Shown one piece after another: positions 34,401 to 42,871 of a DNA stretch of 64,000 nucleotides. The position numbers and the translations under genes were made by a program. Under the pieces are notes generated by a model. That model saw nothing but the letters and a program-made list of their open reading frames with translations, was not told the origin of the DNA and made no database searches. The stretch comes from Aureisphaera galaxeae. GTDB taxonomy: Bacteria > Bacteroidota > Bacteroidia > Flavobacteriales > Flavobacteriaceae. Within the stretch, counting starts at the first letter, position 1. Every line of letters starts with the position of its first letter. The stretch is from assembly GCF_028561275.1 (NCBI RefSeq), contig NZ_JAQQTF010000007.1, positions 186,001 through 250,000 of the forward strand, written 5' to 3'.

Positions 34401-35633
34401 TGGCAAACTTCCATCGGCTGGGGTAAAGAAATTGGCATTACAAGTACCAGAACCATCCTGTGCTTCGGCACGAACCCAATCATTTCCTATTCCGCCGTTT
34501 CCGTAGTTATTGTCTTGGAAATTACCCGCTGGTTCATCGAAACCATACAAATACAAGACATCATGAATGATGTTGGTCCAATAGAATAGGTTGGTTAATG
34601 CAGCATCTTCGTATTGGTTTGTGGCGCTGTAGTTCTGGTCGAATGGGAAACCTGTAAATTCCAAGGTAGCGCCTCCATCGGCTCGGTACCCTGCATTGTC
34701 TCCATCTTCATAAGTATCTGTATTGTTTCCAATGGTCAAGGTGGACTCTGCTCCAGGCGAACCGTTGGTGTCGTGCCACCCAAACGGTGATGCTGTTGGG
34801 TGCGCTGGGGTCACTTCTATAGTTCTAACCCCATAATAAGGACTTTCTATAGGCATGGCAAAAACTTCGTAACTATCTATCGATAGATTGGCTTCCCTAG
34901 CCGCCTTGTTTTTGGCCATTAATTCGTCATAATTTGGTATATCGTAAAGGTTGCGGTGGTAGTTCAGTTCTTCGTGTACCGAATGATCGTGGTCGAAATT
35001 ACAGCTGGTTCCCCAGTTTACTTGATCGATCACAGCTCCGGTAGTAGCATCTACTCGAACGCTCCACCAGTTTTCCTGTGCAACTTCTTCTATGGAAATA
35101 TCCCATGCCAACACCACATCTCCGTTTTGGTTTTGTTGGTATACCAATTTTGCGGGAATCGGGCTTAAGGAAATACCTCCTGTGGAAAGCATTAATTCTT
35201 GGCCTGCAGCTCGTGACTCGAGCACCGAAATCCCTTCAGAAATGGAATAGTTGAAGTGCCCTGCTGCTCTTTGTACCGCTTGTGCGGCGGTTAGCGAAGG
35301 ACTGGTTGCCCCTGCTGCCTTGTTGGCTGCATTGGGAATAAATTTGTTATTGGACTTCAATAACTGCCCATTGGGCATGATGTGCACACTGGATTGGGAT
35401 CCGTAAATTTCGATCCCATTCAGTAGTTGGCGGTAATACACGTGGTGTACGCCTGTGGTTCGGCTCGTGTGCTGGTCGGTAATTACCCATTGCGAATCTT
35501 GGGTGGTCAATTCATTACTTTCCAGTAGTTGGTGAATTTGCTCATTGATGGTTTTTGTTACCTCTTGTGAATGCACTTTGGGAGAAAGCAACACAAGTAG
35601 CCCAACAAGCAAAGGCAAGGTGAATTTTTTCAT
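31464..35633 (-). CDS. Large T9SS-exported M36 (fungalysin-type) metalloprotease with HYR domains
   Basis: A 1389-residue protein: signal peptide (MKKFTLPLLVGLLVLLSPKVHS), FTP/PepSY-like propeptide (to about 210), and an M36 catalytic domain with the zinc motif HEYGH at 432-436 followed by GISNRL. A linker with Ig-like 'CEN' segments and a lamin-tail-like domain ('KISEITLETPDRFEIQNVG') comes next, then four HYR modules (three nearly identical, one divergent). The C-terminal T9SS type A domain starts LFPNPTSGELTLV. Likely an extracellular or surface protease with adhesive modules. Its promoter is TTG (35704-35706), 17 bp, TAGATTTG (35686-35679). Confidence 0.93.
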   Translation of the reverse strand: MKKFTLPLLVGLLVLLSPKVHSQEVTKTINEQIHQLLESNELTTQDSQWVITDQHTSRTTGVHHVYYRQLLNGIEIYGSQSSVHIMPNGQLLKSNNKFIPNAANKAAGATSPSLTAAQAVQRAAGHFNYSISEGISVLESRAAGQELMLSTGGISLSPIPAKLVYQQNQNGDVVLAWDISIEEVAQENWWSVRVDATTGAVIDQVNWGTSCNFDHDHSVHEELNYHRNLYDIPNYDELMAKNKAAREANLSIDSYEVFAMPIESPYYGVRTIEVTPAHPTASPFGWHDTNGSPGAESTLTIGNNTDTYEDGDNAGYRADGGATLEFTGFPFDQNYSATNQYEDAALTNLFYWTNIIHDVLYLYGFDEPAGNFQDNNYGNGGIGNDWVRAEAQDGSGTCNANFFTPADGSLPRMQMYVCGDKDGDFDNLVIVHEYGHGISNRLTGGPGNSGCLSNTEQMGEGWSDWYGAVMTIEPGDTATDPRGVGTYLFDQGAGGPGIRPFPYSTDFAVNPQTYDDIKTATVPHGLGSVWCTMLWELTWELIGDHGWDPDIYNFTGDVNLDAGNVQTFALVTEAMKLQTCSPGFVDGRDAILAADVALYGGANECAIWDAFARRGLGVSAIQGSSSSRSDGTEAFDTPSGVASFTAPDDVCENEGVLTGLSGGTPSGGVYSGPGVTDDGNGSTYSFDPAAAGVGVHTITYDVPAGPCSVASSATDTIEVIGIPGAPATTGASDICIGDSVTVSATPNDPLNVIRWYDAEIGGNFLFEGEDYTFTPSGATSVWAQEQPPGPLSQLKISEITLETPDRFEIQNVGQAADYTGYSVAVSETPYSNINVVNPVVITLGAMGADSVEWWDDSSGSAQYWGSNLFWDNTGTGWIIILDDTGNVVDSVFWNFSAAEIATFNVNISGFNITAADLDWTGVGASLTQNCNDSFRRIGDDDDATNWADVCTTADYGTANADIDLGIDGCLGARGEAVITADAQAPTINCPGNISVSVDTGSCEATGVSLGSPITSDNCSGETTSNDAPSSFPVGDTTVTWTVTDAAGNTATCTQTVTVTEDEDPTISCPGNVTVGTDTGSCTASGVNLGTPTASDNCTGETVTNDAPSTFPIGDTTVTWTVTDAAGNTATCTQTVTVTDDEDPTIACPGDVTVSADAGSCEATGVSLGSPTTSDNCTGETTSNDAPSTFPVGDTTVTWTVTDAAGNTATCTQTVTVTDDEDPTVTCPADVTVTVNPGELYTLPDYTGSASATDNCTAAPALSQDPAAGTDVGVGTTVVTITATDDAGNTSTCTFDVVVDEVLGLNDTTLSNQLVLFPNPTSGELTLVNNSTEVLTSITITDVNGRTIQTIDMRNATTRINFSIDALAAGLYFARIDSENSSAVKQIIKR
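31981..32692 (-). repeat. Three 237-bp tandem repeats encoding HYR modules
   Basis: The same sequence block begins at 31981, 32218 and 32455: a period of exactly 237 bp (79 residues). It encodes 'DPTISCPGNVTVxxDTGSC...GDTTVTWTVTDAAGNTATCTQ'. The near-identity at DNA level implies recent duplication or gene conversion. A fourth, diverged HYR module follows toward the C-terminus. Confidence 0.9.
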
Positions 35634-36083
35634 GTGTAGTGATTTGGTTTAAAATTTAGTTTTAGGGCTAGGGGTTCACAAATCTATTAAACCTATAGGG
35701 AATCAACAAACGAAAATTGCATTATATGCTTGTTTTCTAGGCAGTTTTCCCTATTATAGAGGGCTCATTTACAATAAAATAACATCTAATCACCCTACCT
35801 GAGGAAGGTTTTCATGCCCATTTTTCGAGCTTATGAGATATCTTGTTCATGATTTTGGGTCTTTCCTTCCTTTATTTCTTGGTTTTGTTCCATTTAATCC
35901 AAAACTCTAGAGGTTTTATTGTCCCTTTGAATAAAATTACTTGCTCAGTTAAATACGAATTGGAAGAGTAAGTCAAAGTAATTTTTAAACAGGAAGAAAT
36001 GGATCCATTCTAGAACTGTTTACTATCGATTATTTGAATCATTACAGACTTTTTAAAACAGTATTAATTTAAAACCAATAATT
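35634..36083. other. 450-bp divergent intergenic region
   Basis: Holds the M36 promoter (TAGATTTG at 35686-35679 on the minus strand, TTG at 35704-35706). Nearer the plus-strand gene, ACTGTTT (36015-36021) and AAACAGT (36056-36062) form an imperfectly centred inverted repeat. No gene or clear RNA is seen. Confidence 0.5.
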
Positions 36084-36551
36084 ATGGAAACCACAGATCA
36101 ACTTTTTACAGTTACCGAGCCGCCTGGGAATAGAATAACAGAAATTCAATTTTCACCGCTATTGGTAGGAGGAAATGAAGTTATCATCCATGCTCCCTCG
36201 CCCGTAAATCGGGATTCTCTTTTTGCACCTAGTAATCAGGAATGCAAGCGTGATAAACACGATGAGTTGAAACTACAATGTACTACACTCGTTTTAATAA
36301 ATGAGGACACGGCCATAGACCATGGCAGCCCCCTAAGTGTTTTCTTTGACGAAAGCGTGAGACCTCCGGCAATTTATATAGCGTATGACAGTCCGCAAGA
36401 ACCATCGGAAGACTTTCAAATATATGAGGTCCAGTTTACGATCGATAATTTTTCACTTGCGCACCTCTCGGTAGAGACCTTTTTATTCAATGGCGATCCT
36501 GTAACCTCTAGGGGAACAGAAACCACAGTTCAGAATAGCGATGGCTCTTAG
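36084..36551 (+). CDS. Small hypothetical protein, no signal peptide
   Basis: A 155-residue, acidic, beta-rich protein without signal peptide or membrane segment. Two cysteines occur in 'SNQECKRDKHDELKLQCTT'. No family is recognised. It has its own terminator and is separated from the following kinase by a promoter, so it is probably monocistronic. The hydrophilic composition and Pro-rich start may mark a secreted or surface-associated product exported by a non-classical route, but this is not shown. Confidence 0.6.
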   Translation: METTDQLFTVTEPPGNRITEIQFSPLLVGGNEVIIHAPSPVNRDSLFAPSNQECKRDKHDELKLQCTTLVLINEDTAIDHGSPLSVFFDESVRPPAIYIAYDSPQEPSEDFQIYEVQFTIDNFSLAHLSVETFLFNGDPVTSRGTETTVQNSDGS

Positions 36552-36588
36552 CTAGCATACCTGTAGACTCACAAGTAGTAAAATGAAT

Positions 36589-36617
36589 GCAGAGGTTAAT
36601 AGGCCTCTGCTTTTTTT
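36589..36617 (+). terminator. Intrinsic terminator
   Basis: GCAGAGG (36589-36595) pairs with CCTCTGC (36604-36610), followed by seven T. Confidence 0.88.
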
Positions 36618-36623
36618 CTATTC

Positions 36624-36631
36624 TAAATTTG
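36624..36631 (+). promoter_or_regulatory. -7 promoter element of the second kinase operon
   Basis: TAAATTTG is an exact TAnnTTTG match 28 bp before the kinase start. Confidence 0.55.
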
Positions 36632-36659
36632 GCTAAATTGCTACTAAATTAACAAGCGT

Positions 36660-38405
36660 ATGAAGTTTTTTATAACAGTGCCGCTTGTTTCCCTATTTTT
36701 TATTTTCCCCACACTACTTTTTTCTCAGTTAAAAACTGGAACCTCGGTTTTTGAAACAGAGCTGAAAAATAAGAGTGATAAATTTAGTGACGAGACGTAT
36801 TTTCATCGGGCACGATTCTTCTTCTTGAATAAGGAATGGGATTCTACTTTGGTGTATTCGGACAAACATTTGAGTACGTCATCGGAAAATACCGAACTAA
36901 AAGACTATTCCCATTTTTTTCGGGGATACAGTTTTAAACAGAAAAAATTATTCAATGAGTCCTATAAGGAGTTTGCCTCAATTTCTGAGTCTTTCCGCTT
37001 TCGGGATTTTGTTACGCTCAATTTGGGGGAGATCGCTTTGGAACAAAAAGAATTTAAAAAAGCAATTCAATTATTTGAGGTAATAGAATCGCTGGACACC
37101 TACAAACTCTTTGGCATAAGAAATAGTGCGATAGCGCATAATCTAGGAATCTGTTATTTGCATTTAGAGGAATTCGATGCATCAGAATCCTATCTCATTA
37201 AAAGCGCGAAAAAGCAGGAGTCGGAAGGGGATACGTTGCTTATTATAGGAGCCTACGGTGACATTGCCAATCTGTATTACGTTCAGTATAAGGACGATTT
37301 GGCGATTCCCTATTTTAAAAAGGCATACGAATTATCTAAAAAAGTAAAGGACTTCGAACCAAAACGAAGAACAGCCCTTAACATGGCCGTGGTAGAAGAA
37401 AACCGAAAAGACTTTAAGGCAGCATTGGTCTATAGGAAGGAATTCGAAAAATGGAAGGATTCTTTAAACGATCAGAATAAAATATGGGAAGTAGCCGCTT
37501 TGGAAAAACAATTTGCAGTAAGACAAAAACAGAAAGAAGTGAGTTTATTGCAAGCCGAAAACAAGATAAAAATAGCCGAAAGGAACGGACTATTTTATTC
37601 GGCGGTTGTTCTGTTATTATTACTGGTTACCGGCATCTTTTTTTATAAGGAGAAAACAAAAGCCAATAAAATAATCACAGCGCAAAAGGAAGACTTGGAT
37701 GAACTAAATGCTACGAAGGACAAACTGTTTTCTGTTGTGAGTCATGATCTACGTTCGTCGGTAAGTGCCTTAAAAAAGAGCAACACGGTATTATTAGATC
37801 ACCTAGAAGCAAAGAACCTGGAAAGATTGGATCATGATTTGCAAACGAATAATGCCATTGTGAACGGAGCTTATCGATTGTTGGACAACCTGTTGCATTG
37901 GGCACTACTACAAACCAAGCAATCCTATTTTGAGATTGCCCCCCTTCGGCTTTATCCCCTTGTAGAACAAATGGTGTACAACTATAAGCCTTTAATGATT
38001 GAAAAGAACATACGCTTTGAGAATAAAGTTTCGAAGAAGGACAGGGTCCTTGCAGATCAGGAATCTTTAAAACTTGTTTTAAGAAATGTACTGGACAACG
38101 CAATAAAATTTTCCAATACCAATGGATTAATTCAAGTATTTACTGCAAATACGTATGAAGGCTATGTAGATTTAGTAATTGAAGATACAGGGTCGGGAAT
38201 GAGTGAAGAGACAAGATTGGCCTTGTTAAAGGATACTGCCGTACTCCCAAAAAGGAAGCACAAGGATGCAAAGGGTACGGGGCTTGGTTTACAACTCTGT
38301 AAGTCTGTGATTCGAAAAAATAATGGGAAATTCAATATAGAAAGTAAACCTGGGCATGGTACAAAGATTATTGTGTCTTTACCTAAAACAGAAAAAAATG
38401 ACTAA
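36660..38405 (+). CDS. TPR-sensor histidine kinase
   Basis: A 581-residue kinase: signal/anchor N-terminus, a TPR region (about 40-270) in the periplasm or cytosol, a coiled segment, one TM ('GLFYSAVVLLLLLVTGIFFY', about 305-325) and a HisKA/HATPase catalytic part with His362 in SVVSHDLRSSVSAL, N-box 'LVLRNVLDNAIKFSN', G1 DTGSGMSEE and G2 GTGLGLQLCKSVI. TPR-containing kinases are common in Bacteroidetes. The partner regulator overlaps its 3' end by 8 bp. Confidence 0.92.
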   Translation: MKFFITVPLVSLFFIFPTLLFSQLKTGTSVFETELKNKSDKFSDETYFHRARFFFLNKEWDSTLVYSDKHLSTSSENTELKDYSHFFRGYSFKQKKLFNESYKEFASISESFRFRDFVTLNLGEIALEQKEFKKAIQLFEVIESLDTYKLFGIRNSAIAHNLGICYLHLEEFDASESYLIKSAKKQESEGDTLLIIGAYGDIANLYYVQYKDDLAIPYFKKAYELSKKVKDFEPKRRTALNMAVVEENRKDFKAALVYRKEFEKWKDSLNDQNKIWEVAALEKQFAVRQKQKEVSLLQAENKIKIAERNGLFYSAVVLLLLLVTGIFFYKEKTKANKIITAQKEDLDELNATKDKLFSVVSHDLRSSVSALKKSNTVLLDHLEAKNLERLDHDLQTNNAIVNGAYRLLDNLLHWALLQTKQSYFEIAPLRLYPLVEQMVYNYKPLMIEKNIRFENKVSKKDRVLADQESLKLVLRNVLDNAIKFSNTNGLIQVFTANTYEGYVDLVIEDTGSGMSEETRLALLKDTAVLPKRKHKDAKGTGLGLQLCKSVIRKNNGKFNIESKPGHGTKIIVSLPKTEKND

Positions 38406-39144
38406 CGTAAATGTACTTGTTGTAGAAGATGTCCCGTCGGAAAGCAGTTCTTTGGTCAAAATGCTTTTGGAGAATAACTATGAAGTCGTTGGGGTGGCGC
38501 GAAATTTTAAGGATGCAATGACCTTATTCTACAATTCGAAAGTAGATGTAGTCATTATCGATATTTTTTTAAACGGGGTTCCGGATGGGATTTCTTTCGC
38601 CGAGGCTATCAATATTACCCCGAACGCATCAAAACCCTTTGTGTTTTTAACCAGTTCCACAGACCGTAAAATATTCGAAAGGGCAAAACTCACCCAGCCC
38701 TTTAGCTATTTAATAAAGCCCTTTAACGAATTGGAGATTTTGTACGCTATCGAAATGGCCATAGAACGGTTTTACGAACAAAATGAGGTGTTTTTGGGTG
38801 AAGAAGAGAATACAGTCATAAGCACCGAATACTTATTTATAAAAAAGGGCAAGTCTTTAAAGAAGGTACTTCTAAACGAAATCATTTATATAGAAGTGGA
38901 AGAAAAGTACTGCAATATTGTGACCGAAAGGGAAAAATTTGTCATTCTAATATCACTTACTAAAATGTTAAAGATGTTAGATGATAGGATTTTCTGTAGA
39001 ACGCACAGAAACTTCATTGTGAATACCCATAAAATTCTGGAGATAGTGCCCGCAGACAACCTTATTTTGTTATCGGGAAATCATAAAGTTACGCTTAGCC
39101 ATAAATACAAAGAAATCCTGAAAAAGGTCCGAACCTTAAAATAG
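38398..39144 (+). CDS. LytTR-family response regulator, second copy
   Basis: A 248-residue regulator: receiver with 'VVEDVPSESS', Asp55 in VVIIDIFLNG, and Lys in 'YLIKPFNELE'; a LytTR domain with 'IKKGKSLKKVLLNEIIYIEVEEKYCNI' and 'RTHRNFIVN'. I start at the ATG at 38398, overlapping the kinase stop by 8 bp; an upstream in-frame ATG at 38356 lies inside the kinase. A HisKA kinase paired with a LytTR regulator is less usual than the LytS pairing at 18-21 kb. Confidence 0.92.
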   Translation: MTNVNVLVVEDVPSESSSLVKMLLENNYEVVGVARNFKDAMTLFYNSKVDVVIIDIFLNGVPDGISFAEAINITPNASKPFVFLTSSTDRKIFERAKLTQPFSYLIKPFNELEILYAIEMAIERFYEQNEVFLGEEENTVISTEYLFIKKGKSLKKVLLNEIIYIEVEEKYCNIVTEREKFVILISLTKMLKMLDDRIFCRTHRNFIVNTHKILEIVPADNLILLSGNHKVTLSHKYKEILKKVRTLK

Positions 39145-39529
39145 AGGGGCATTATCGATATTTCTACTAGCGCACCTACCACAGAAATAATCTTTCTACC
39201 CTTTAGCTAGCTCTTGGCATATGAGCTAAGATTTATTTTCTTCATTCTCTCCACTTCGTGGCTAAAAACCACTGTTTCATTCCATTTTTTTCCTGTAAGC
39301 AATTGTGCATCAATACTTTTATATAAGAAATAATAGCTAGCAAATTACTTTCAACTTTCGTTTTACGTAATGTATTCAAGGCCATAAACCCTACTGTGTT
39401 TACAGGATGAATATAATATAGGTGCATTGAAACATTACTAAAAGCAGTACAAAGTGAAGCAGAGATCACTCTAAAAAACGTGGCTAAACCCTCATGGCCA
39501 AATAACAAGGGTACCAAAAACAAAATATT
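39145..39529. other. 385-bp intergenic region after the second LytTR regulator
   Basis: Contains a hairpin with arms TAGCTC (39208-39213) and GAGCTA (39223-39228) followed by ATTTATTTTC, a plausible terminator for the kinase/regulator unit. The rest shows no gene I would support and no clear -7 element before the gene at 39530. Confidence 0.45.
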
Positions 39530-40177
39530 ATGTCAATAGCAACTCAAGCTCAGGTAAAGGATATGTTTATGAATGTTCCTCCGGTAGAGGTACCTGCAAA
39601 CGAAACATCTCAAACAAATGTTGCCACAGAAGGGTACAATGTAATTACCATTACGCCAAATGGAAACTACTCGGTACAAGCTCAGCTTCTATACGGGTCC
39701 GATTCAAAGACACAGAATGTTCCTGCGGGATCTCCTGTGGTGTACCCAATTGTACAACAATTTGGGAATAATGTGATTCAGGTGAATAACCTAAATACTC
39801 AGCAGGACACAGCTTTGCTTTCTGGCTGGTACGCATTAAGTACAAGCCCTAATGAAAAGCTGGTGAATACACCCACAACGGTTAAACAATACCAATCTAT
39901 TGGTGCACAAACTACTTCTAGTATACAAACGTTGACCTTGGAGGCACGCTCTACGGCTGCCACCTTGGCAATTTTAATTATTGGAGGTAATAAGCCGGTT
40001 CCCGTCTTTTTGAACACGAACAAGGGGAATCTTCCTCCAGCATGGCAAAATTTGGACAATGCAGTTTTCGAGACGGGAAATACATACCAGATGTCTCAAA
40101 ATTTCTTCGGACAAACGATGTTTATTGTTAATGTTTCATTAACCAAAGGGGCAACATTCGATGCTCGTATTCAGTAA
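39530..40177 (+). CDS. Hypothetical protein A of a homologous pair
   Basis: A 215-residue soluble protein with no signal peptide. It is homologous by eye to the next gene: its 'VPAGSPVVY...NNLNTQQDTALLSGWYALSTSP...VKQYQSI' lines up without gaps over about 57 residues with 'LPPGTPISY...TNLGYYGDSKVLIACFSPSVP...KRYESV', and 'PVFLNT...LPPAWQNLDN' with 'PIALNT...MPNFYHQIEN'. No known family is recognised. The stop overlaps the start of the next gene by 17 bp. Confidence 0.68.
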   Translation: MSIATQAQVKDMFMNVPPVEVPANETSQTNVATEGYNVITITPNGNYSVQAQLLYGSDSKTQNVPAGSPVVYPIVQQFGNNVIQVNNLNTQQDTALLSGWYALSTSPNEKLVNTPTTVKQYQSIGAQTTSSIQTLTLEARSTAATLAILIIGGNKPVPVFLNTNKGNLPPAWQNLDNAVFETGNTYQMSQNFFGQTMFIVNVSLTKGATFDARIQ

Positions 40178-40877
40178 ACTTCAAATAAGGCCCTATTATC
40201 CAACGCGCATAATAGGGCTTTTCTTTTTATTATTCATTTTTGGTTTCGGTAAGCACCTCATTTATTTTAATCGTGATACGACAAGTCTCACTAAGGGAGA
40301 ATATGCTTATGTAAATCAACCCAAGCGCGGACCCTTACTTTGGAGCGTTGAAGTGCTCAACAATTATGGGCAAGAAATATCCTTAGTAACCCCCACTTGG
40401 GATACTGTACTTAAATTACCCCCGGGTACGCCCATATCCTATTCATTTTGGAAAAACTATAAACAAGGCTATCAGCAAATCACAAATTTGGGATACTATG
40501 GAGATAGCAAAGTTCTCATTGCTTGTTTTTCTCCCTCGGTTCCTGCGAAAAAGACCATTGTTGAAGGGGGTAGCGTCAAATTGAAAAGATACGAGTCTGT
40601 AGAATACATTTCAAAAGGGATATCTACGGTTAGATTGTCCAGCTACAGCAATAATAACCTTTTAATTTATGGTTTTTTCGGAACCGACTCTATCCTCCCC
40701 ATTGCCCTCAACACTTCAAAAGATCACATGCCAAATTTTTATCACCAGATTGAAAACTTAAAAGTGGTAGGAGGCAACAGATGTGATTTTAGGGCGAAAT
40801 GGGATTCAAAAAAATTGTTCTTCGTATTCATTCCATATGTACAGGACAGCATCTTGGTAGAGTTCTTTCCTGGATAA
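40161..40877 (+). CDS. Membrane-anchored hypothetical protein B of a homologous pair
   Basis: A 238-residue protein with one N-terminal membrane anchor ('RIIGLFFLLFIFGFGKHLIYF', about 17-37), then a domain homologous to the preceding gene's product. The frame starts inside the upstream gene (17-bp overlap), implying translational coupling. The pair looks like an anchored and a soluble version of one fold. Function unknown; nothing in the sequence shows an enzyme motif. Confidence 0.68.
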   Translation: MLVFSKLQIRPYYPTRIIGLFFLLFIFGFGKHLIYFNRDTTSLTKGEYAYVNQPKRGPLLWSVEVLNNYGQEISLVTPTWDTVLKLPPGTPISYSFWKNYKQGYQQITNLGYYGDSKVLIACFSPSVPAKKTIVEGGSVKLKRYESVEYISKGISTVRLSSYSNNNLLIYGFFGTDSILPIALNTSKDHMPNFYHQIENLKVVGGNRCDFRAKWDSKKLFFVFIPYVQDSILVEFFPG

Positions 40878-41126
40878 ATATTTCGGCATAACAGTTCAGT
40901 CTTTTATTGATGAAACTTACTTTTCCTCGCCTATATAACTCAGTAAGGCTTTTGTTTTGAAATGATGGTAATAGGCGTTTCATGGAGTGAAATGAGTAGC
41001 TCGTGTATCTCATTCTGTGCATGTTATAATTAAATACTACATTTAGCCCTCCCCACTGGATAATTGACATGATCGCTGGTCAAGCATCCCCAAATTTGCT
41101 GTGTCATTCTATAAGAACTCCTCAAC

Positions 41127-42608
41127 ATGTCAAAATCTGAAGAAGCAGACCTCTACATACTGGTAAAAGGGCTAAAACCAAAGCGATTCAATTCCTTTAA
41201 ACGCAGCCTTAACGATGCTCACCTCAGCAATAAGGAAATCAAACTGAAGCTTTTGGAAGCGCTCAAAAAACGATCTTTTAATAAAGTTAAGTTCCTTGAG
41301 AAAAATCATCTAGAGCCAAAAAAGTACAACGCCATTAAGTATGAGCTATTTCAGGAATTATTGGACCATCTTAAAGTTACAGACGATCCTTTTTCTGACG
41401 TGGCCCTTCAGAATGAGGTGGTAGAGCTCGAAGTCCTACTCAAAAACGGACTCTATGTAAAAGCGAAGCGGAAGCTGGATAAGATCAAGAAAATCGGCAG
41501 GGAAAAGTGCGATTTCAATGTATGTTGCCAGGCCCAAAGGAAAGCGTTGGAATACCGCCTTTTCAATTATGGAAAAGGGAAGAACAATTTTAAGGAAGCC
41601 ACTATAGAGTTGAAAGAATTGTTGGAATTATCCTTTAATCTAGAGTCCTATAAGTTGTTGTCTAACGAGGTGGTCGAACTACATTATCAGTTCTTGGACA
41701 AGCGGATCAAAAACCGAAAGCCTTTATTAGAATTTAAGGATCACGAATTGTTGAAGGGGAACAAAAAACCGAAGTCGGTCTTAGCGGTCTACTACTATTA
41801 TCGGGCAAAATCCTTGGCGCATTTGGGGGACAATGATTTTCAGGAATGCAAAAGATACTCATTGCTGGCCTATGAGCATTTAAGTGATTACCCTTCTCCT
41901 TATAGAAATGATTACCTGCTTCAGATACGAGCGTTGAACAATTATCTGGATTCCAGCATGAATCTTTCAGAAACCCTTCCTTTTGAAGAGACCTTTCCTA
42001 AAATTGAGGCCTTGGCTACGCAATATGTGGGAAAAATCGATTCGTACACAGATGCAATGACATTTCAATTCATGGCAAGTCTTAAATTGAACTATGTATG
42101 GTTGAAAAAGGATGTGGATGCTTTTATCTCTGAGTTCCCGAAGTTGCAGGAATTGTACAATACCTATGACGAACTGTTAAGTCCTAATATTCGCCTTGAG
42201 ATCTTATTAGGATTTGCGCGAATGCATTTTCTCATGGGAGATTTAAGCAAAGCTAATTCCTTTTGCGTGGCCATATCCGACGAAAAATCCAATCCTACTT
42301 CTCTTTTCATTTCTTGCGGAAACATTCTCAGAGTAATGATCAATCACGATATGGGGAATCATTACCTAATCCCGCATCTTATAAGTACCAGTAAATACTT
42401 CCTGAAAAACAAAGAGCGCCTCTTTACATTGGAGCGATCCATTTTAAATGGACTGCATAAAATTAAACCCTATTATTCCGATGCCGAGAAGTCGAAACTC
42501 TTCCAAGAGTTGTATGCCGAAATAGATGGTCTCCTATTGGAAGTGGAAGATGCAACGCTGAATGAAAAAATCGGTATACTGGACTGGCTGCAATCGAAAA
42601 CTTCTTGA
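41127..42608 (+). CDS. Helical-repeat hypothetical protein
   Basis: A 493-residue, largely alpha-helical, charged protein with no signal peptide. Its N-terminal part ('MSKSEEADLYILVKGLKPKRFNSFKRSL') is basic and helical; the rest shows TPR-like helix pairs ('KSVLAVYYYYRAKSLAHLGDNDFQECKRYSLLAYEHLSDYP'). It resembles cytosolic TPR proteins of Bacteroidetes with no fixed role. A CAAATTTG -7-like element lies at 41091-41098. Confidence 0.72.
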   Translation: MSKSEEADLYILVKGLKPKRFNSFKRSLNDAHLSNKEIKLKLLEALKKRSFNKVKFLEKNHLEPKKYNAIKYELFQELLDHLKVTDDPFSDVALQNEVVELEVLLKNGLYVKAKRKLDKIKKIGREKCDFNVCCQAQRKALEYRLFNYGKGKNNFKEATIELKELLELSFNLESYKLLSNEVVELHYQFLDKRIKNRKPLLEFKDHELLKGNKKPKSVLAVYYYYRAKSLAHLGDNDFQECKRYSLLAYEHLSDYPSPYRNDYLLQIRALNNYLDSSMNLSETLPFEETFPKIEALATQYVGKIDSYTDAMTFQFMASLKLNYVWLKKDVDAFISEFPKLQELYNTYDELLSPNIRLEILLGFARMHFLMGDLSKANSFCVAISDEKSNPTSLFISCGNILRVMINHDMGNHYLIPHLISTSKYFLKNKERLFTLERSILNGLHKIKPYYSDAEKSKLFQELYAEIDGLLLEVEDATLNEKIGILDWLQSKTS

Positions 42609-42871
42609 TCATAACCTTCAGAAAAGGACAATATTGCGGTAATACCTAATTCCTAATTACTTACTAAAACAGTTCTGTTATACTCTGAAATAATATAAAA
42701 ATCAGAATTTCCCCTCATTTTTTCATTTTCATAAAAGATTGATTTTCAAATATTTAAAACTTAAACTTGTTTTAAAAACACCTGAATTATTCAAAATATC
42801 CGATTGAATATTTATTTCCTTTTGAAGCAAATACTGATGAGTTTTGGAAAAAATTAACTCAAATTTTAAAT

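Noticed and set aside
39242-39523. 93-codon minus-strand frame in the intergenic region before the gene at 39530
   Set aside because: Composition is not protein-like (runs of mixed Cys/Phe/Met without a domain), and there is no promoter or ribosome-binding context; more likely chance or an old remnant.
41064-41083. TTGAC-N10-GTCAA inverted repeat before the gene at 41127
   Set aside because: Spacer of 10 bp does not fit the N4 FNR-like geometry seen three times in this window; possible chance match.
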